Assembly: GCA_943787185.1 (NCBI GenBank)
Contig: CALSLL010000002.1
Location: forward strand, 806,001-870,000
Source of the DNA: UBA10349 sp003485905
Lineage (GTDB): Bacteria; Pseudomonadota; Gammaproteobacteria; Arenicellales; Arenicellaceae
Direction of reading: 5' to 3'
DNA length: 64,000 nucleotides
This document shows positions 18,949 to 28,502 of the stretch, in pieces (position 1 is the first letter of the stretch; every line of letters begins with the position of its first letter). The position numbers and the translations under genes were made by a program. The notes beneath the pieces are model-generated. The model was given only the letters and a program-made list of their open reading frames with translations. It had not been told where the DNA came from and made no database searches.

Positions 18949-20861
18949 TTAATAGAGTAAAAGTCAGTGCAAACGAAGCTCGTACAATGAATTATCGCCC
19001 TGAAATCGATGGGCTAAGGGCGATAGCTGTCCTTTCTGTCTTACTTGGTCATGCTGGTATTGGCTTTTTTACGGGCGGTTTTTTAGGTGTTGATGTGTTT
19101 TTCGTCATTAGCGGCTATTTGATCTGCCATTTAATTACCGAGCAATTGGCGAAGAAGCAATTTAGTTTTACTCAGTTTTATGAAAGGCGGATAAGAAGAC
19201 TTTTTCCAGCACTATTTTTGGTAACCCTGGTGAGTTTTATCGTTGCTCGCCAGTGGATGCTGTATAACGATTTTAGGCAGTTCTCGCAAAGTATTACGGC
19301 GGTTTACACCCTAATGCCGAATATCTTTTTCTGGGATCAAGTGGGGTATTTTTCAATAATTGCAGATTTTCAACCTTTGCTTCATTCATGGTCTTTGGGT
19401 ATAGAGGAGCAGTTCTATTTGATGTTTCCTTTGCTATTGGTTGCTACGTACCCTCGACTTCATTCACGCTTATCTATTGCTTTGCTGGCTTTGTTATTAG
19501 TGAGTGGGGTAATGGCCGGAATATTGTGGCAATCATCAGCTGACACAAGCTCGGCGTTTTATTTATTGCCTTCTAGATTTTGGGAATTCTTGGCCGGCGC
19601 TGTTTTAGCGCTACCTGTGATTACTGCAAATAGGGTGGATTCACCTGTAGCGACTGTTGCATCGGTTCTTGGACTATTGGGCATAGTCTTTGGAGTGCTA
19701 GCCTATACACCGAACAATAGTAACCCAGGCATGTACATAGCAAGTACTGTCGTAGCCACGAGTGTGCTCTTGTATTTTACTCATCCAGGGAAGCTGGTTT
19801 CTCACGTGCTATGTAGCCGTCCATTAATCAATACTGGGTTAGCAAGTTATAGCATCTATCTTTGGCACCAGCCGGTATTTGTTTTTGCCCGTATACGCTT
19901 TGGGGAAGCCGTAAATCACACATTCTTTAGCTGGGTTCTAATTCTGTTAGTAGTTTTTTTGGGTTGGCTCACATGGAAGTTCGTAGAGCAGCCGTTTCGT
20001 GGTTCAGGCCTGTTGTCTCGTCATCAGGTGTTTAGCGTTGCGACCGGGCTAACCATATGTTCGTTGGTTGTGGGGTTGGCGGGCCATTTTAGCAATGCAA
20101 TCTTACCGCCGAAAAACTTGGAATTGAGTCAGCGATTAGAGCAAGCAGTTGGTTTATCTCAAGATTGTGATGGCCGAGTTGGGGTTTCAGACTGTCAAAC
20201 CCATCAACAGCCAGAAATTATCGTGTTCGGTGACTCATACGCAATGCAGTGGGTGGACGGATTGCTTAATAAAGATCCCGACATTCGAATGGCCCAGTTG
20301 ACGTTGGGAGGTTGTGGCCCTTACATTGGTGGGGAGGCGGTACTAAAGCAATGCGAAAACTTTAGGGTGCAGGCGGGCGATTGGATCGGCCGCACTCGGT
20401 CTATTAGGACTGCGCTACTTTCCACTAATCTTCACAGAGATCTGTCTATCGCAACCGATGGTGGCGGTATATCACTGGATGTTGCGGAAGGCATAGTGCT
20501 ACGCCAAATGGATGAGACAATTGAATTATTGCGTGAGCGTGGAATTGAACCTGTGTTTATTCGACCACCTCCAGTAGCCTATTTTAATACTGGCGCTTGT
20601 TTGGCTCGCGCAGAATTATTTGATGATTATTCAGTCGATTGTCATTTTAGTGAGCGCGCTGACCAAGCGACGCTAGCTTCGCAACAACGTGTGTTAACTG
20701 TGCTGTCTCGGGAGATTCGTGTGGTTGATTGGTGGCCAGAGGTTTGCTCGGGGGATAACTGTCTGGCTGAGATAGATGGCGTGTTCATGTTTAGTGATAA
20801 CCGTCATTTAACTAAACGTGGGTCTGTTTTGTTGGGCCAACGAATAGCGCTCTTACAATAG
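18945..20861 (+). CDS. Acyltransferase-3/SGNH fusion protein (OafA/YrhL type)
   Basis: A 638-residue inner-membrane protein of the OafA type that O-acetylates (or otherwise O-acylates) cell-surface glycans. The acyltransferase-3 domain spans about residues 15-370 with some ten membrane segments; the start reads YRPEIDGLRAIAV, the catalytic-type histidine is in LLGHAGIGFF, and FLGVDVFFVISGYLI follows. The C-terminal ~220 residues form a periplasmic SGNH domain, with GDSYAMQW (Ser block) and DNRHLTKRG (Asp/His block). Homologs start at MNYRPEIDG, so ATG 18987 is an alternative start. The acceptor glycan cannot be inferred; no polysaccharide genes adjoin it. Confidence 0.9.
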   Translation: MINRVKVSANEARTMNYRPEIDGLRAIAVLSVLLGHAGIGFFTGGFLGVDVFFVISGYLICHLITEQLAKKQFSFTQFYERRIRRLFPALFLVTLVSFIVARQWMLYNDFRQFSQSITAVYTLMPNIFFWDQVGYFSIIADFQPLLHSWSLGIEEQFYLMFPLLLVATYPRLHSRLSIALLALLLVSGVMAGILWQSSADTSSAFYLLPSRFWEFLAGAVLALPVITANRVDSPVATVASVLGLLGIVFGVLAYTPNNSNPGMYIASTVVATSVLLYFTHPGKLVSHVLCSRPLINTGLASYSIYLWHQPVFVFARIRFGEAVNHTFFSWVLILLVVFLGWLTWKFVEQPFRGSGLLSRHQVFSVATGLTICSLVVGLAGHFSNAILPPKNLELSQRLEQAVGLSQDCDGRVGVSDCQTHQQPEIIVFGDSYAMQWVDGLLNKDPDIRMAQLTLGGCGPYIGGEAVLKQCENFRVQAGDWIGRTRSIRTALLSTNLHRDLSIATDGGGISLDVAEGIVLRQMDETIELLRERGIEPVFIRPPPVAYFNTGACLARAELFDDYSVDCHFSERADQATLASQQRVLTVLSREIRVVDWWPEVCSGDNCLAEIDGVFMFSDNRHLTKRGSVLLGQRIALLQ

Positions 20862-20896
20862 AGAACTGAAATTAGATGTTTCAATAGGGGCTGTGG

Positions 20897-20913
20897 TCAT
20901 AGCGTTGCTATGA
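20897..20913 (+). terminator. Hairpin after the acyltransferase gene, no T tract
   Basis: TCATAGC-GTT-GCTATGA is a perfect 7-base stem with a 3-base loop, 36 bases after the acyltransferase stop codon and flanked by GCTG/CAGC that can lengthen it. There is no U-run after it, so it is a candidate RNA 3'-end structure rather than a clear intrinsic terminator. Confidence 0.3.
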
Positions 20914-21013
20914 GCAGCGATTCCGGATTGGAAAATTCATTGCAGACAGGTATGCTCCGCCTCCGCCAACGTTCCAAACTTTCTTAACTCTCTAAAACTC
21001 TGCCAGAAGCTAA

Positions 21014-22063
21014 GTGCGCGTTTCCGACTTTCAATACGAACTGCCTGATGAGCTAATTGCTCAGCATCCGCTAGAAGAAAGAACAGCTTCTAGACTGATG
21101 CTGTTAGACCGTTACTCTAAGGCATTGGATGAATCGCCGTTTGCCGCAATCGTAGATCAGCTGCAGGCCGGAGACTTATTGGTGATGAACAATACGCGTG
21201 TGATACCAGCGCGTTTGTACGGTAAAAAGGTCAGCGGTGGAAAGATTGAAGTACTGTTGGAGCGGATCATTGATGAATGTTCACTATTGGCTCAGGTGCG
21301 TGCAAGTAAAACACCGATAACTGGTACAAAACTATTAATAGATAACTCGACAGGGGATGAATATCTAGAAGTTTTAGGCCGTCAGGGTGAGTTTTTTGAG
21401 TTAGGTATACACAATGTGGCTAATATGGATACGTGGCTTACTAGAGTCGGTCATTTACCATTGCCTCCCTATATCAAACGACCGAATCACGAGTATGATG
21501 ATCCGGTTGATGCTGAGCGTTATCAAACAGTTTATGCGGAACATGCGGGCGCAGTGGCAGCGCCAACTGCTGGGTTGCATTTTGATCAAGCACTATTGCG
21601 AGCGATCAAAGCTAAGGGTGTGAAGCTTGAATATGTCACCTTACATGTGGGGGCAGGTACGTTTCAGCCTGTTCGGGTTGACGACGTTAGCGATCATCAG
21701 ATGCATTTTGAGCGCTTCGAGGTTAGTGCTGAAGTTGCATCATCGATAAATAAAACTAGGGAAAGTGGTGGGCGTGTAATTGCAGTGGGAACGACTAGCG
21801 TGCGAGCGCTAGAGAGCGCTGCCAACCTTTCGAGCGAAGGTGGTTTAGTTGCTTGTTCTGGGGATACTGATATTTTTATTACACCTGGTTACCAGTTCCG
21901 AGCAGTAGATGCATTGTTGACAAATTTTCACCTGCCAGGGTCAACACTGATTATGTTAGTCAGCGCGTTCGCGGGCTACGACTTGACTATGCAAGCCTAT
22001 AAAAAAGCGGTGCAAGATCAGTTTCGTTTTTTTTCCTATGGTGATGCAATGCTAATCACCTAA
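21014..22063 (+). CDS. queA: S-adenosylmethionine:tRNA ribosyltransferase-isomerase
   Basis: QueA moves and rearranges the ribosyl part of SAM onto preQ1 in tRNA to form epoxyqueuosine. The 349-residue protein has the family N-terminus RVSDFQYELPDELIAQHPLEER, MNNTRVIPARLYG, and HVGAGTFQPVR in the SAM-binding core, ending in FFSYGDAML. The start is GTG at 21014; no ATG precedes the conserved RVSDF segment. It is followed by tgt after 20 bases, the usual order, so both steps of queuosine insertion are made together. Confidence 0.97.
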   Translation: MRVSDFQYELPDELIAQHPLEERTASRLMLLDRYSKALDESPFAAIVDQLQAGDLLVMNNTRVIPARLYGKKVSGGKIEVLLERIIDECSLLAQVRASKTPITGTKLLIDNSTGDEYLEVLGRQGEFFELGIHNVANMDTWLTRVGHLPLPPYIKRPNHEYDDPVDAERYQTVYAEHAGAVAAPTAGLHFDQALLRAIKAKGVKLEYVTLHVGAGTFQPVRVDDVSDHQMHFERFEVSAEVASSINKTRESGGRVIAVGTTSVRALESAANLSSEGGLVACSGDTDIFITPGYQFRAVDALLTNFHLPGSTLIMLVSAFAGYDLTMQAYKKAVQDQFRFFSYGDAMLIT

Positions 22064-22083
22064 ACTGGAAGTAATTTTCTTCA

Positions 22084-23184
22084 ATGAAATATGATTTATT
22101 AAATACTGATGGTTCAGCGAGACGCGGCCGAATGCATTTTGACCGAGGCATAATCGAAACCCCGGTTTTTATGCCAGTAGGCACTGCTGGGACCGTTAAA
22201 GCAATGACTACTGCAGAAGTAGAATCGTTGGGGGCAGAAATTATTTTAGGGAATACATTTCACCTGATGTTACGCCCGGGTACAGAGGTAATTAAAAAGC
22301 ATGGTGACCTGCATGACTTTATGAATTGGCAAAAACCAATCCTGACAGATTCAGGCGGTTTTCAAGTATTTTCATTGGCCAAATTGCGAAAGATCACAGA
22401 GAATGGTGTTGATTTTCGGTCACCCATCGATGGCAGCAAATGGTTTTTGGGTCCTGAAGAAGCGATCCGGGTGCAGCATGACTTGGGTGCGGATATCGTT
22501 ATGATTTTTGATGAGTGCACCCCTTTTCCAGCCACTGAACAAGAAGCGAAAGATTCCATGGAGCTTTCCTTGCGTTGGGCTGATCGAAGCAAGTTGGCGC
22601 ATGGTACAAACGAAGGTGCGCTATTCGGAATTATTCAGGGTGGAATGTATGAAACTTTGCGTAGCCAATCTTTAGAAGGCCTTAGGTCGCTAGGTTTTGA
22701 TGGTTATGCTATCGGCGGCTTGTCCGTGGGTGAACCCAAAGAGGATATGCAGCGCATCTTGAAGTATATTGCGCCCGAAATGCCGCAAGATAAACCTCGA
22801 TATTTAATGGGGGTTGGTACTCCGGAAGATTTGGTGAATGCTGTTTCCTGCGGTATTGATATGTTTGATTGCGTGCTGCCAACTAGAAATGCTCGCAATG
22901 GTTGGTTATATACATCTACGGGAGTAGTCAAAATACGTAATGCACAATATGAAGAAGACACTCGTCCGCTTGACGAGGAATGTAGTTGTGATACATGTCA
23001 AAACTATTCCCGCAGCTATCTCCGACACTTATTGCGGAACAATGAAATTCTTGGGTCGAGACTGAATACCCAACATAATTTGCATTTTTACATTAATTTG
23101 ATGCGTGAAATGCGAGAAGCAATTGCTAATCAAGAGTTTGGGCAGTTTAAGGATTTATTTTTTGAGAAAAGACACGCAGCATAA
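22084..23184 (+). CDS. tgt: tRNA-guanine transglycosylase
   Basis: Tgt exchanges guanine 34 of GUN-anticodon tRNAs for preQ1, upstream of QueA in queuosine synthesis. Visible motifs are PVFMPVGTAGTVKAM, LTDSGGFQVFSLA (active-site Asp), DECTPFPA, the nucleophile region DMFDCVLPTRNARNG, and the zinc site CSCDTCQNYSRSYLRHL with a later His. Length (366) is standard. It lies between queA and yajC, forming the classic queA-tgt-yajC-secD-secF arrangement. Confidence 0.97.
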   Translation: MKYDLLNTDGSARRGRMHFDRGIIETPVFMPVGTAGTVKAMTTAEVESLGAEIILGNTFHLMLRPGTEVIKKHGDLHDFMNWQKPILTDSGGFQVFSLAKLRKITENGVDFRSPIDGSKWFLGPEEAIRVQHDLGADIVMIFDECTPFPATEQEAKDSMELSLRWADRSKLAHGTNEGALFGIIQGGMYETLRSQSLEGLRSLGFDGYAIGGLSVGEPKEDMQRILKYIAPEMPQDKPRYLMGVGTPEDLVNAVSCGIDMFDCVLPTRNARNGWLYTSTGVVKIRNAQYEEDTRPLDEECSCDTCQNYSRSYLRHLLRNNEILGSRLNTQHNLHFYINLMREMREAIANQEFGQFKDLFFEKRHAA

Positions 23185-23272
23185 TGTGCTGTGGCATAAT
23201 ACGCGGCCTTAAAAACTCCGTGATTCACGAAGTTTGTTTTTGACCTAATTTTAATACTTTAAGGAATTACTG

Positions 23273-23605
23273 ATGAATTTTTTTATATCTGATGCAATGG
23301 CTCAAACTGCTGGTGGGGCGGGTGGTGAGGCCGGGTGGATGCAGTTCTTACCTATGATCATCTTGTTTGTGATTTTCTATTTCCTTTTGATTCGCCCGCA
23401 GCAGAAAAGAGCAAAGCAGCACCGAGATATGGTGGCTGGCTTAAGTAAAGGTGATGAGGTGGTTACCAACGGTGGAATATTAGGAAAAATTACCGACGTT
23501 GGTGAAAATTTTATGACAGTTGAAATAGCGAGTGGTACCCACGTAAAGGTACAAAAAAGTCTAGTCCAAACTATGATGCCTAAAGGAACAATCAAAGGGG
23601 CCTAG
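23273..23605 (+). CDS. yajC: Preprotein translocase subunit YajC
   Basis: YajC is a small single-span inner-membrane protein that joins SecD and SecF in the accessory Sec complex. Its 110 residues start with a short periplasmic stretch containing MAQTAGGAG, then one transmembrane helix (FLPMIILFVIFYFLLIRPQQK, about residues 25-45), then a cytoplasmic domain with GDEVVTNGGILGKI. An AAGGA ribosome site precedes the ATG. It follows tgt and is separated from secD by a small lipoprotein gene, which is not part of the usual arrangement. Confidence 0.95.
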   Translation: MNFFISDAMAQTAGGAGGEAGWMQFLPMIILFVIFYFLLIRPQQKRAKQHRDMVAGLSKGDEVVTNGGILGKITDVGENFMTVEIASGTHVKVQKSLVQTMMPKGTIKGA

Positions 23606-23765
23606 CGCGTAAAGGGACCGAGGGTGAGCATCGCTGCGTTTTTGGGTTAACAGTTATTGCAACTATTCTCCAAAACAGTTTGGTTTCTAAACTTGGGTAC
23701 TAAGTAGTTTAGATTTTTAGGCAAACTTGATATTTATCTTTTGGTCACCAAATTGGTTTTAATAA

Positions 23766-24008
23766 ATGCTTAAATCTAATAGATGCGAATCTGTAAAGTC
23801 TTGTCCTCAGGTGTTGAGTCTTTCGATAGCGATATTGGTTATTCTGTGCTCAGCGTGTACCAGTCGGGAGCTATATACCGCGGCACAAGACAATCAACGA
23901 CAAAGCTGCTTGCGATTGCCTCCTGCTCAACAGAGTGAGTGTATGGAAGGCTTGGGCGAGTCTTACGATAGTTATAAACGGCAAAGAGAGGAGGTGACGG
24001 ACAAATAG
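23766..24008 (+). CDS. Small putative lipoprotein between yajC and secD
   Basis: An 80-residue protein with an N-terminal signal (about residues 14-30) ending in a lipobox LCSAC, so the mature protein would begin at Cys31 and be lipid-anchored. The mature part of about 50 residues is polar and has a pattern SCLRLPPAQQSECMEGL with two more cysteines that could form a disulfide, followed by a charged tail. I do not recognise a named family, although short lipoproteins with this C-x-P-x-C-type spacing occur in gammaproteobacteria. Its position inside the yajC-secD cluster suggests cotranscription. No ribosome site is strong. Function unknown. Confidence 0.7.
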   Translation: MLKSNRCESVKSCPQVLSLSIAILVILCSACTSRELYTAAQDNQRQSCLRLPPAQQSECMEGLGESYDSYKRQREEVTDK

Positions 24009-24123
24009 CTCAATGTATTAAGATTCAATGTGCTGATGCATGTACTTAGGGAAGTACTACAATTAGTGCTAGCGAATAGTACAGTGTTGAGTCTAGAGCA
24101 AAAGTCTGTTTTCGTAACGTTAG

Positions 24124-26007
24124 ATGAACCAAAATCCTATTTGGAAATACTTAGTATTGGTGCTAATTGTAGTGCCAGCGTTTTTATATGCATTACCGAA
24201 TGTCTATGGGGAAAATCCTGGCGTGCAGATTGCAGGTGTTCGGGGTGCTGCAGTAACTCAGTCGACACTTAGCTTAGTAACTAACCTTGTGCGTGATGAA
24301 GGGATAGAACCTATTGGAACTTCATTGGATAACACGGGAGTCCGTCTTCGGTTTTCAGATACAGAAGATCAGCTGAAAGCGCGCGAAATAATCACCACCA
24401 ACCTTGGTGCAGACTACACGGTCGCCTTAGGATTAATACCTGCGATGCCGGAATGGCTGGCAAATTTAGGTGCGGTGCCCATGTACCTAGGGCTTGATCT
24501 ACGCGGTGGAGTTCATTTTTTAATGCAGGTAGACATCCCCGCAGCACAGGAGCGAGCTAAAGCAAGTTATGTGGAAGATATACGTACCTTGCTTCGTGAG
24601 GAGGATATACGTCACCGAGGAGTTCGATTGCAAGCGGACGGTACGATTCTAATTAAGTTCAGAGATATTGAAACTCGAGATAAAGGATACGATCAGATCG
24701 TTAGAAACTATATTGAGTTGCTAGGAGTGCCTAATGATGAAGCTGAATTTCCCGAGCTACTGCTAACAGTTAGTGAGGCCAGGCTTAAAGAGGTTGGTGA
24801 TTTTGCGCTACAGCAAAATATAACAGCCTTGCGAAGTCGAATCGATGAATTGGGTGTGTCGGAACCGGTGTTGCAGCGGCAAGGAGCAGATCGAATTGTG
24901 GTTCAGTTACCAGGTGTACAAGATACAGCGCGAGCAAAAGATATATTGGGGCGAACAGCCACGTTAGAAGTAATGCTTGTGGATGAGGATAACGATATTA
25001 GTTCCAGTATTCGTAGCGTTGCTCCTGCGGGTTCTAAAATTTATCGGTTTCGTGACGGTCAGCCAATATTACTTAAAAAGCAAATGATCTATTCCGGAGA
25101 GAACATCATTGACGCTGGTAGTGGTTTCGATAACCTTTCTGGTGGGCCAATAGTGAATCTGACTCTCGATTCTAAAGGAAGCGCCATTAATCGACGGATT
25201 ACTGGAGATAATATCGGTAATCGCATGGCTATTCTTTATGTTGAAAACTTGCGCGAAGCTAAGCTTGACGGTGCGGGTAATCCGGCGCTAGACGAGCAGG
25301 GCAATGAGGTTTTTATTGCTAAACGCGTAGAGGAAGTTATAACAGCGCCGGTAATTCGAGATCAGTTAGGTAAACGCTTTCAGATTTCCGGACTGGAAAG
25401 TAACGCTGAGGCACAGGATTTGGCTTTGTTGCTTAGGGCAGGGTCTTTAGCAACGCCGGTGTTTATAGTCGAAGAACGTACTATTGGGCCGAGTCTTGGT
25501 AAGGAGAATATTGATAAGGGACTTAAGTCAGTCGTGGGTGGACTAATAGCCGTACTAATTTTTATGACACTGTATTACCGTGTGTTTGGATTAGTTGCCT
25601 GTACTGCGCTAACCCTGAATTTAGTGATTATTGTTGCCGTGTTATCGTTGTTTCAAGCCACACTAACCTTACCGGGTGTCGCGGGCATGGTGCTTACCGT
25701 AGGTATGGCGGTTGACGCAAATGTACTGATATTTGAGCGTATTAGAGAGGAGTTACGCGCCATCTCGGGGCCACAAGTGAGTATTCATCGAGGATACGAG
25801 CAGGCGTTTTCAACGATTGTTGATGCTAATGTGACAACTCTGATAGCGGCGCTAGTGTTATTCAACTTTGGTACTGGTCCAATTAAAGGGTTTGCGATTA
25901 CCTTAAGTATCGGCATTTTAACTTCGATGGTTACCGCAATTTTCGTGACTCGCATTTTGGTGAACTTGATATACGGCAATCGCCGCGTCGAAAAATTGGC
26001 TATTTGA
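24124..26007 (+). CDS. secD: Protein translocase subunit SecD
   Basis: SecD is an RND-related membrane protein that uses the proton motive force to pull preproteins from SecYEG into the periplasm. The 627-residue product has a first membrane span near residues 8-27, a large periplasmic P1 region containing YLGLDLRGGVHFLMQVD, and five more spans in the C-terminal third, with GMAVDANVLIFERIREEL carrying the conserved Asp/Arg of the proton path. Length is normal for gammaproteobacteria. secF follows after 10 bases. Confidence 0.96.
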   Translation: MNQNPIWKYLVLVLIVVPAFLYALPNVYGENPGVQIAGVRGAAVTQSTLSLVTNLVRDEGIEPIGTSLDNTGVRLRFSDTEDQLKAREIITTNLGADYTVALGLIPAMPEWLANLGAVPMYLGLDLRGGVHFLMQVDIPAAQERAKASYVEDIRTLLREEDIRHRGVRLQADGTILIKFRDIETRDKGYDQIVRNYIELLGVPNDEAEFPELLLTVSEARLKEVGDFALQQNITALRSRIDELGVSEPVLQRQGADRIVVQLPGVQDTARAKDILGRTATLEVMLVDEDNDISSSIRSVAPAGSKIYRFRDGQPILLKKQMIYSGENIIDAGSGFDNLSGGPIVNLTLDSKGSAINRRITGDNIGNRMAILYVENLREAKLDGAGNPALDEQGNEVFIAKRVEEVITAPVIRDQLGKRFQISGLESNAEAQDLALLLRAGSLATPVFIVEERTIGPSLGKENIDKGLKSVVGGLIAVLIFMTLYYRVFGLVACTALTLNLVIIVAVLSLFQATLTLPGVAGMVLTVGMAVDANVLIFERIREELRAISGPQVSIHRGYEQAFSTIVDANVTTLIAALVLFNFGTGPIKGFAITLSIGILTSMVTAIFVTRILVNLIYGNRRVEKLAI

Positions 26008-26017
26008 ATCGTTTACT

Positions 26018-27031
26018 ATGCAAATACTTAATAAAGAGACTAGTATTCCTTTTTTGTCGTGGCGGTTAATCGCTGCGGTACTTTCGGTAGGCTTAATCGC
26101 ATGGAGTATATCTTCGCTGATGACTCGTGGATTAGTTCTGGGAATAGATTTTACCGGGGGTACTTTGGTCGAGCTTCAATACCAAAGCACTATAGAAATC
26201 AGCGATGTTCGTCAGACGCTCGCTGAAGTTGGCTATGGGGATTCGGTGGTCCAGTACTTTGGGACAGCCAGAGATGTAATGGTGCGGGTACCGTTGAGCG
26301 GGGATACTCAGGACGCTGAGTTTAGTACGCGATTAGTCGAAGCCTTGCGATTGCCGTATTCTGAAACCGGATTGAGTTCGACCGATAGCACCGGTAGACA
26401 ACAATGTTCAGCGAATGGCTCGATAGCTGTCTGTGAGGTGCAATTACAGCGGGTGGAATTCGTCGGGCCTCAGTTTGGCGCTGAACTTTTGGATAAAGGT
26501 TTATCGGCTTTGATGTGGGCGCTGGGCGGAATTTTGATATATGTGATGTTTCGTTTTGAGTGGCGTTTTGCATTGGGTTCGGTTATTGCTTTAATACATG
26601 ACGTGTTGATTACGTTAGGCTTTTTCTCAATCTCTGGGATCGAGTTCTCTCTGCCTGTGCTAGCTGCATTGCTTGCGGTTATAGGTTATTCCCTGAATGA
26701 TACGATCGTGGTGTTTGATCGAATTAGAGAAAATTTTCGAACCTTGCTAGAAGCGACTACTGAGCAAGTTATTGAGCGAGCCATCAATCAAACCTTACCA
26801 CGCACAATTTTGACCTCCGTTACAACCATGTTGGTACTGTTGTCGCTATATTTTTATGGTGGTGAAGTACTTGCTGGCTTCTCACTTGCGATGATTGTGG
26901 GCGTTATTATCGGTACTTACTCTTCGGTATTCATCGCAAGTCCTGCAGTGTACACCTTGGGTGTATCCCGTGAAGATTTACTCCCTCCAGAAAAAGATGA
27001 TAAAACTCTGGAAGGTGAGTTGCTACCCTGA
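26018..27031 (+). CDS. secF: Protein translocase subunit SecF
   Basis: SecF partners SecD in the accessory Sec complex. The 337-residue protein has the signature GIDFTGGTLVELQY after the first membrane span, a short periplasmic domain, and five C-terminal spans with ALLAVIGYSLNDTIVVFDRIREN, the motif shared with SecD. Length is slightly above the E. coli protein (323). It follows secD by 10 bases and is surely cotranscribed. glyA lies 84 bases beyond and need not be in the same unit. Confidence 0.96.
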   Translation: MQILNKETSIPFLSWRLIAAVLSVGLIAWSISSLMTRGLVLGIDFTGGTLVELQYQSTIEISDVRQTLAEVGYGDSVVQYFGTARDVMVRVPLSGDTQDAEFSTRLVEALRLPYSETGLSSTDSTGRQQCSANGSIAVCEVQLQRVEFVGPQFGAELLDKGLSALMWALGGILIYVMFRFEWRFALGSVIALIHDVLITLGFFSISGIEFSLPVLAALLAVIGYSLNDTIVVFDRIRENFRTLLEATTEQVIERAINQTLPRTILTSVTTMLVLLSLYFYGGEVLAGFSLAMIVGVIIGTYSSVFIASPAVYTLGVSREDLLPPEKDDKTLEGELLP

Positions 27032-27115
27032 TTGGCAGCCATTAACCATCCAAGCCGCTAGTGAATCTAGTTTGCAATAAACAACCTCAGTTATATTCTC
27101 GAGAGCAGAGCCAAA

Positions 27116-28372
27116 ATGTTTGATCCAGATAAAAGTATTAGCGAATTCGATCCAGAATTATGGGCAGCGCTGAAAGCGGAAGACCTTCGCCAAGAGGAGC
27201 ATATAGAGCTGATAGCCTCAGAAAACTATGCCAGCCCCATGGTCATGGCGGCACAAGGCTCAAAAATGACCAACAAGTACGCTGAGGGTTATCCGGGCAA
27301 ACGGTATTACGGTGGATGTGAAAATGTAGATGTAGCTGAACATTTGGCCATTGAACGCGCGAAACAGTTGTTTTCGGCCGATTATGCCAATGTACAGCCG
27401 CATTCTGGTTCTCAGGCGAATGGTGCAGTTTATCTTGCTTGTATGAAGCCGGGAGAAACGGTGCTGGGTATGAGTTTAGCGCACGGCGGTCACTTGACTC
27501 ATGGGGCTAAAGTCAATTTTTCTGGTTCCGTATACGAATCGGTTCAATATGGTCTAGACGAGAACACTGGCGAGATAGATTATGAACAGGTTGAACGTCT
27601 AGCGCATGAGCATAAGCCAGCAATGATTGTGGCGGGGTTTAGTGCCTACTCCCGCGTTGTAGATTGGCAGAGATTTAGGGATATTTCTGATGCCGTTGGC
27701 GCGTATTTTATGGCAGATATGGCGCACGTTGCCGGATTAGTCGCTGCTGGGATTTACCCAAGCCCGGTCAATATAGCTGATGTTACAACCACTACTACGC
27801 ATAAGACATTACGTGGGCCACGTGGTGGACTAATTTTGGCCAAATCGAACCCTGAATTAGAGAAAGCGTTTAATTCTCGCGTGTTTCCGGGTTCTCAAGG
27901 TGGCCCATTGATGCACGTTATCGCCGCAAAAGCTGTCGCCTTTAAGGAAGCGTTGAGCCCAGAATTTAATGCCTATCAGCAGCAAGTGTTGGATAACTCT
28001 AGGGCTTTGGTCGATGGTTTGTTAGGGCGTGGACTTGATGTGGTGTCAGGCGGTACGGATAACCACCTGTGCTTGATCGATTTATCTTCGAAAGGGCTTA
28101 CTGGAAAAGATGTTGAATCTGCACTACATTCGGCAAACATTACGACTAATAAAAATGCGGTACCAAATGATCCTCAAAGTCCATTTGTGACCAGTGGTGT
28201 AAGGGTTGGTACGCCAGCGATTACCACCCGTGGTTTTGGTTTATCTGAGATGACATTATTAGCGAATTGGATTTCAGATATAGTTGATAACATGGGAGAT
28301 GAGAGCGTGGTGGCGAGGGTTAAGCAAGAGGTTCTCGATACCTGTGCACGGTTTCCAGTTTATTCCAGTTAG
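27116..28372 (+). CDS. glyA: Serine hydroxymethyltransferase
   Basis: GlyA is a PLP enzyme that converts serine and tetrahydrofolate to glycine and 5,10-methylene-THF, the main source of one-carbon units. The 418-residue protein shows IELIASENYASPMV, EGYPGKRYYGGCENVD, and the PLP lysine in VTTTTHKTLRGPRGG, with GTPAITTRGF near the C-terminus. A 7-base perfect hairpin follows the stop codon. I see no glycine riboswitch or purine operator upstream, but the spacer to secF is only 84 bases. glyA upstream of nrdR and the rib genes is a common gammaproteobacterial order. Confidence 0.97.
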   Translation: MFDPDKSISEFDPELWAALKAEDLRQEEHIELIASENYASPMVMAAQGSKMTNKYAEGYPGKRYYGGCENVDVAEHLAIERAKQLFSADYANVQPHSGSQANGAVYLACMKPGETVLGMSLAHGGHLTHGAKVNFSGSVYESVQYGLDENTGEIDYEQVERLAHEHKPAMIVAGFSAYSRVVDWQRFRDISDAVGAYFMADMAHVAGLVAAGIYPSPVNIADVTTTTTHKTLRGPRGGLILAKSNPELEKAFNSRVFPGSQGGPLMHVIAAKAVAFKEALSPEFNAYQQQVLDNSRALVDGLLGRGLDVVSGGTDNHLCLIDLSSKGLTGKDVESALHSANITTNKNAVPNDPQSPFVTSGVRVGTPAITTRGFGLSEMTLLANWISDIVDNMGDESVVARVKQEVLDTCARFPVYSS

Positions 28373-28388
28373 TTCTGCGCGTTTTCTT

Positions 28389-28406
28389 CGAGAATCCGTA
28401 TTCTCG
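28389..28406 (+). terminator. Hairpin downstream of glyA
   Basis: CGAGAAT-CCGT-ATTCTCG forms a perfect 7-base-pair stem with a 4-base loop, 16 bases after the glyA stop codon. It lacks a T tract, so it may stabilise the glyA 3' end or act with Rho rather than serve as an intrinsic terminator. Confidence 0.4.
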
Positions 28407-28502
28407 CCCATTGGACAAATATGAAGAGTTGTCTGAAAAGTGTGTAAAATCAGATACTACGGGCGCTACTTACTTGTTTCATTTGTGTAACGGAAGGTTT
28501 CT

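Noticed and set aside
28373..28502. Riboswitch upstream of nrdR, glyA or the rib genes
   Set aside because: No FMN-, glycine- or other riboswitch core was recognised; spacers before ribBA and glyA are about 60-85 bases, too short for these elements.
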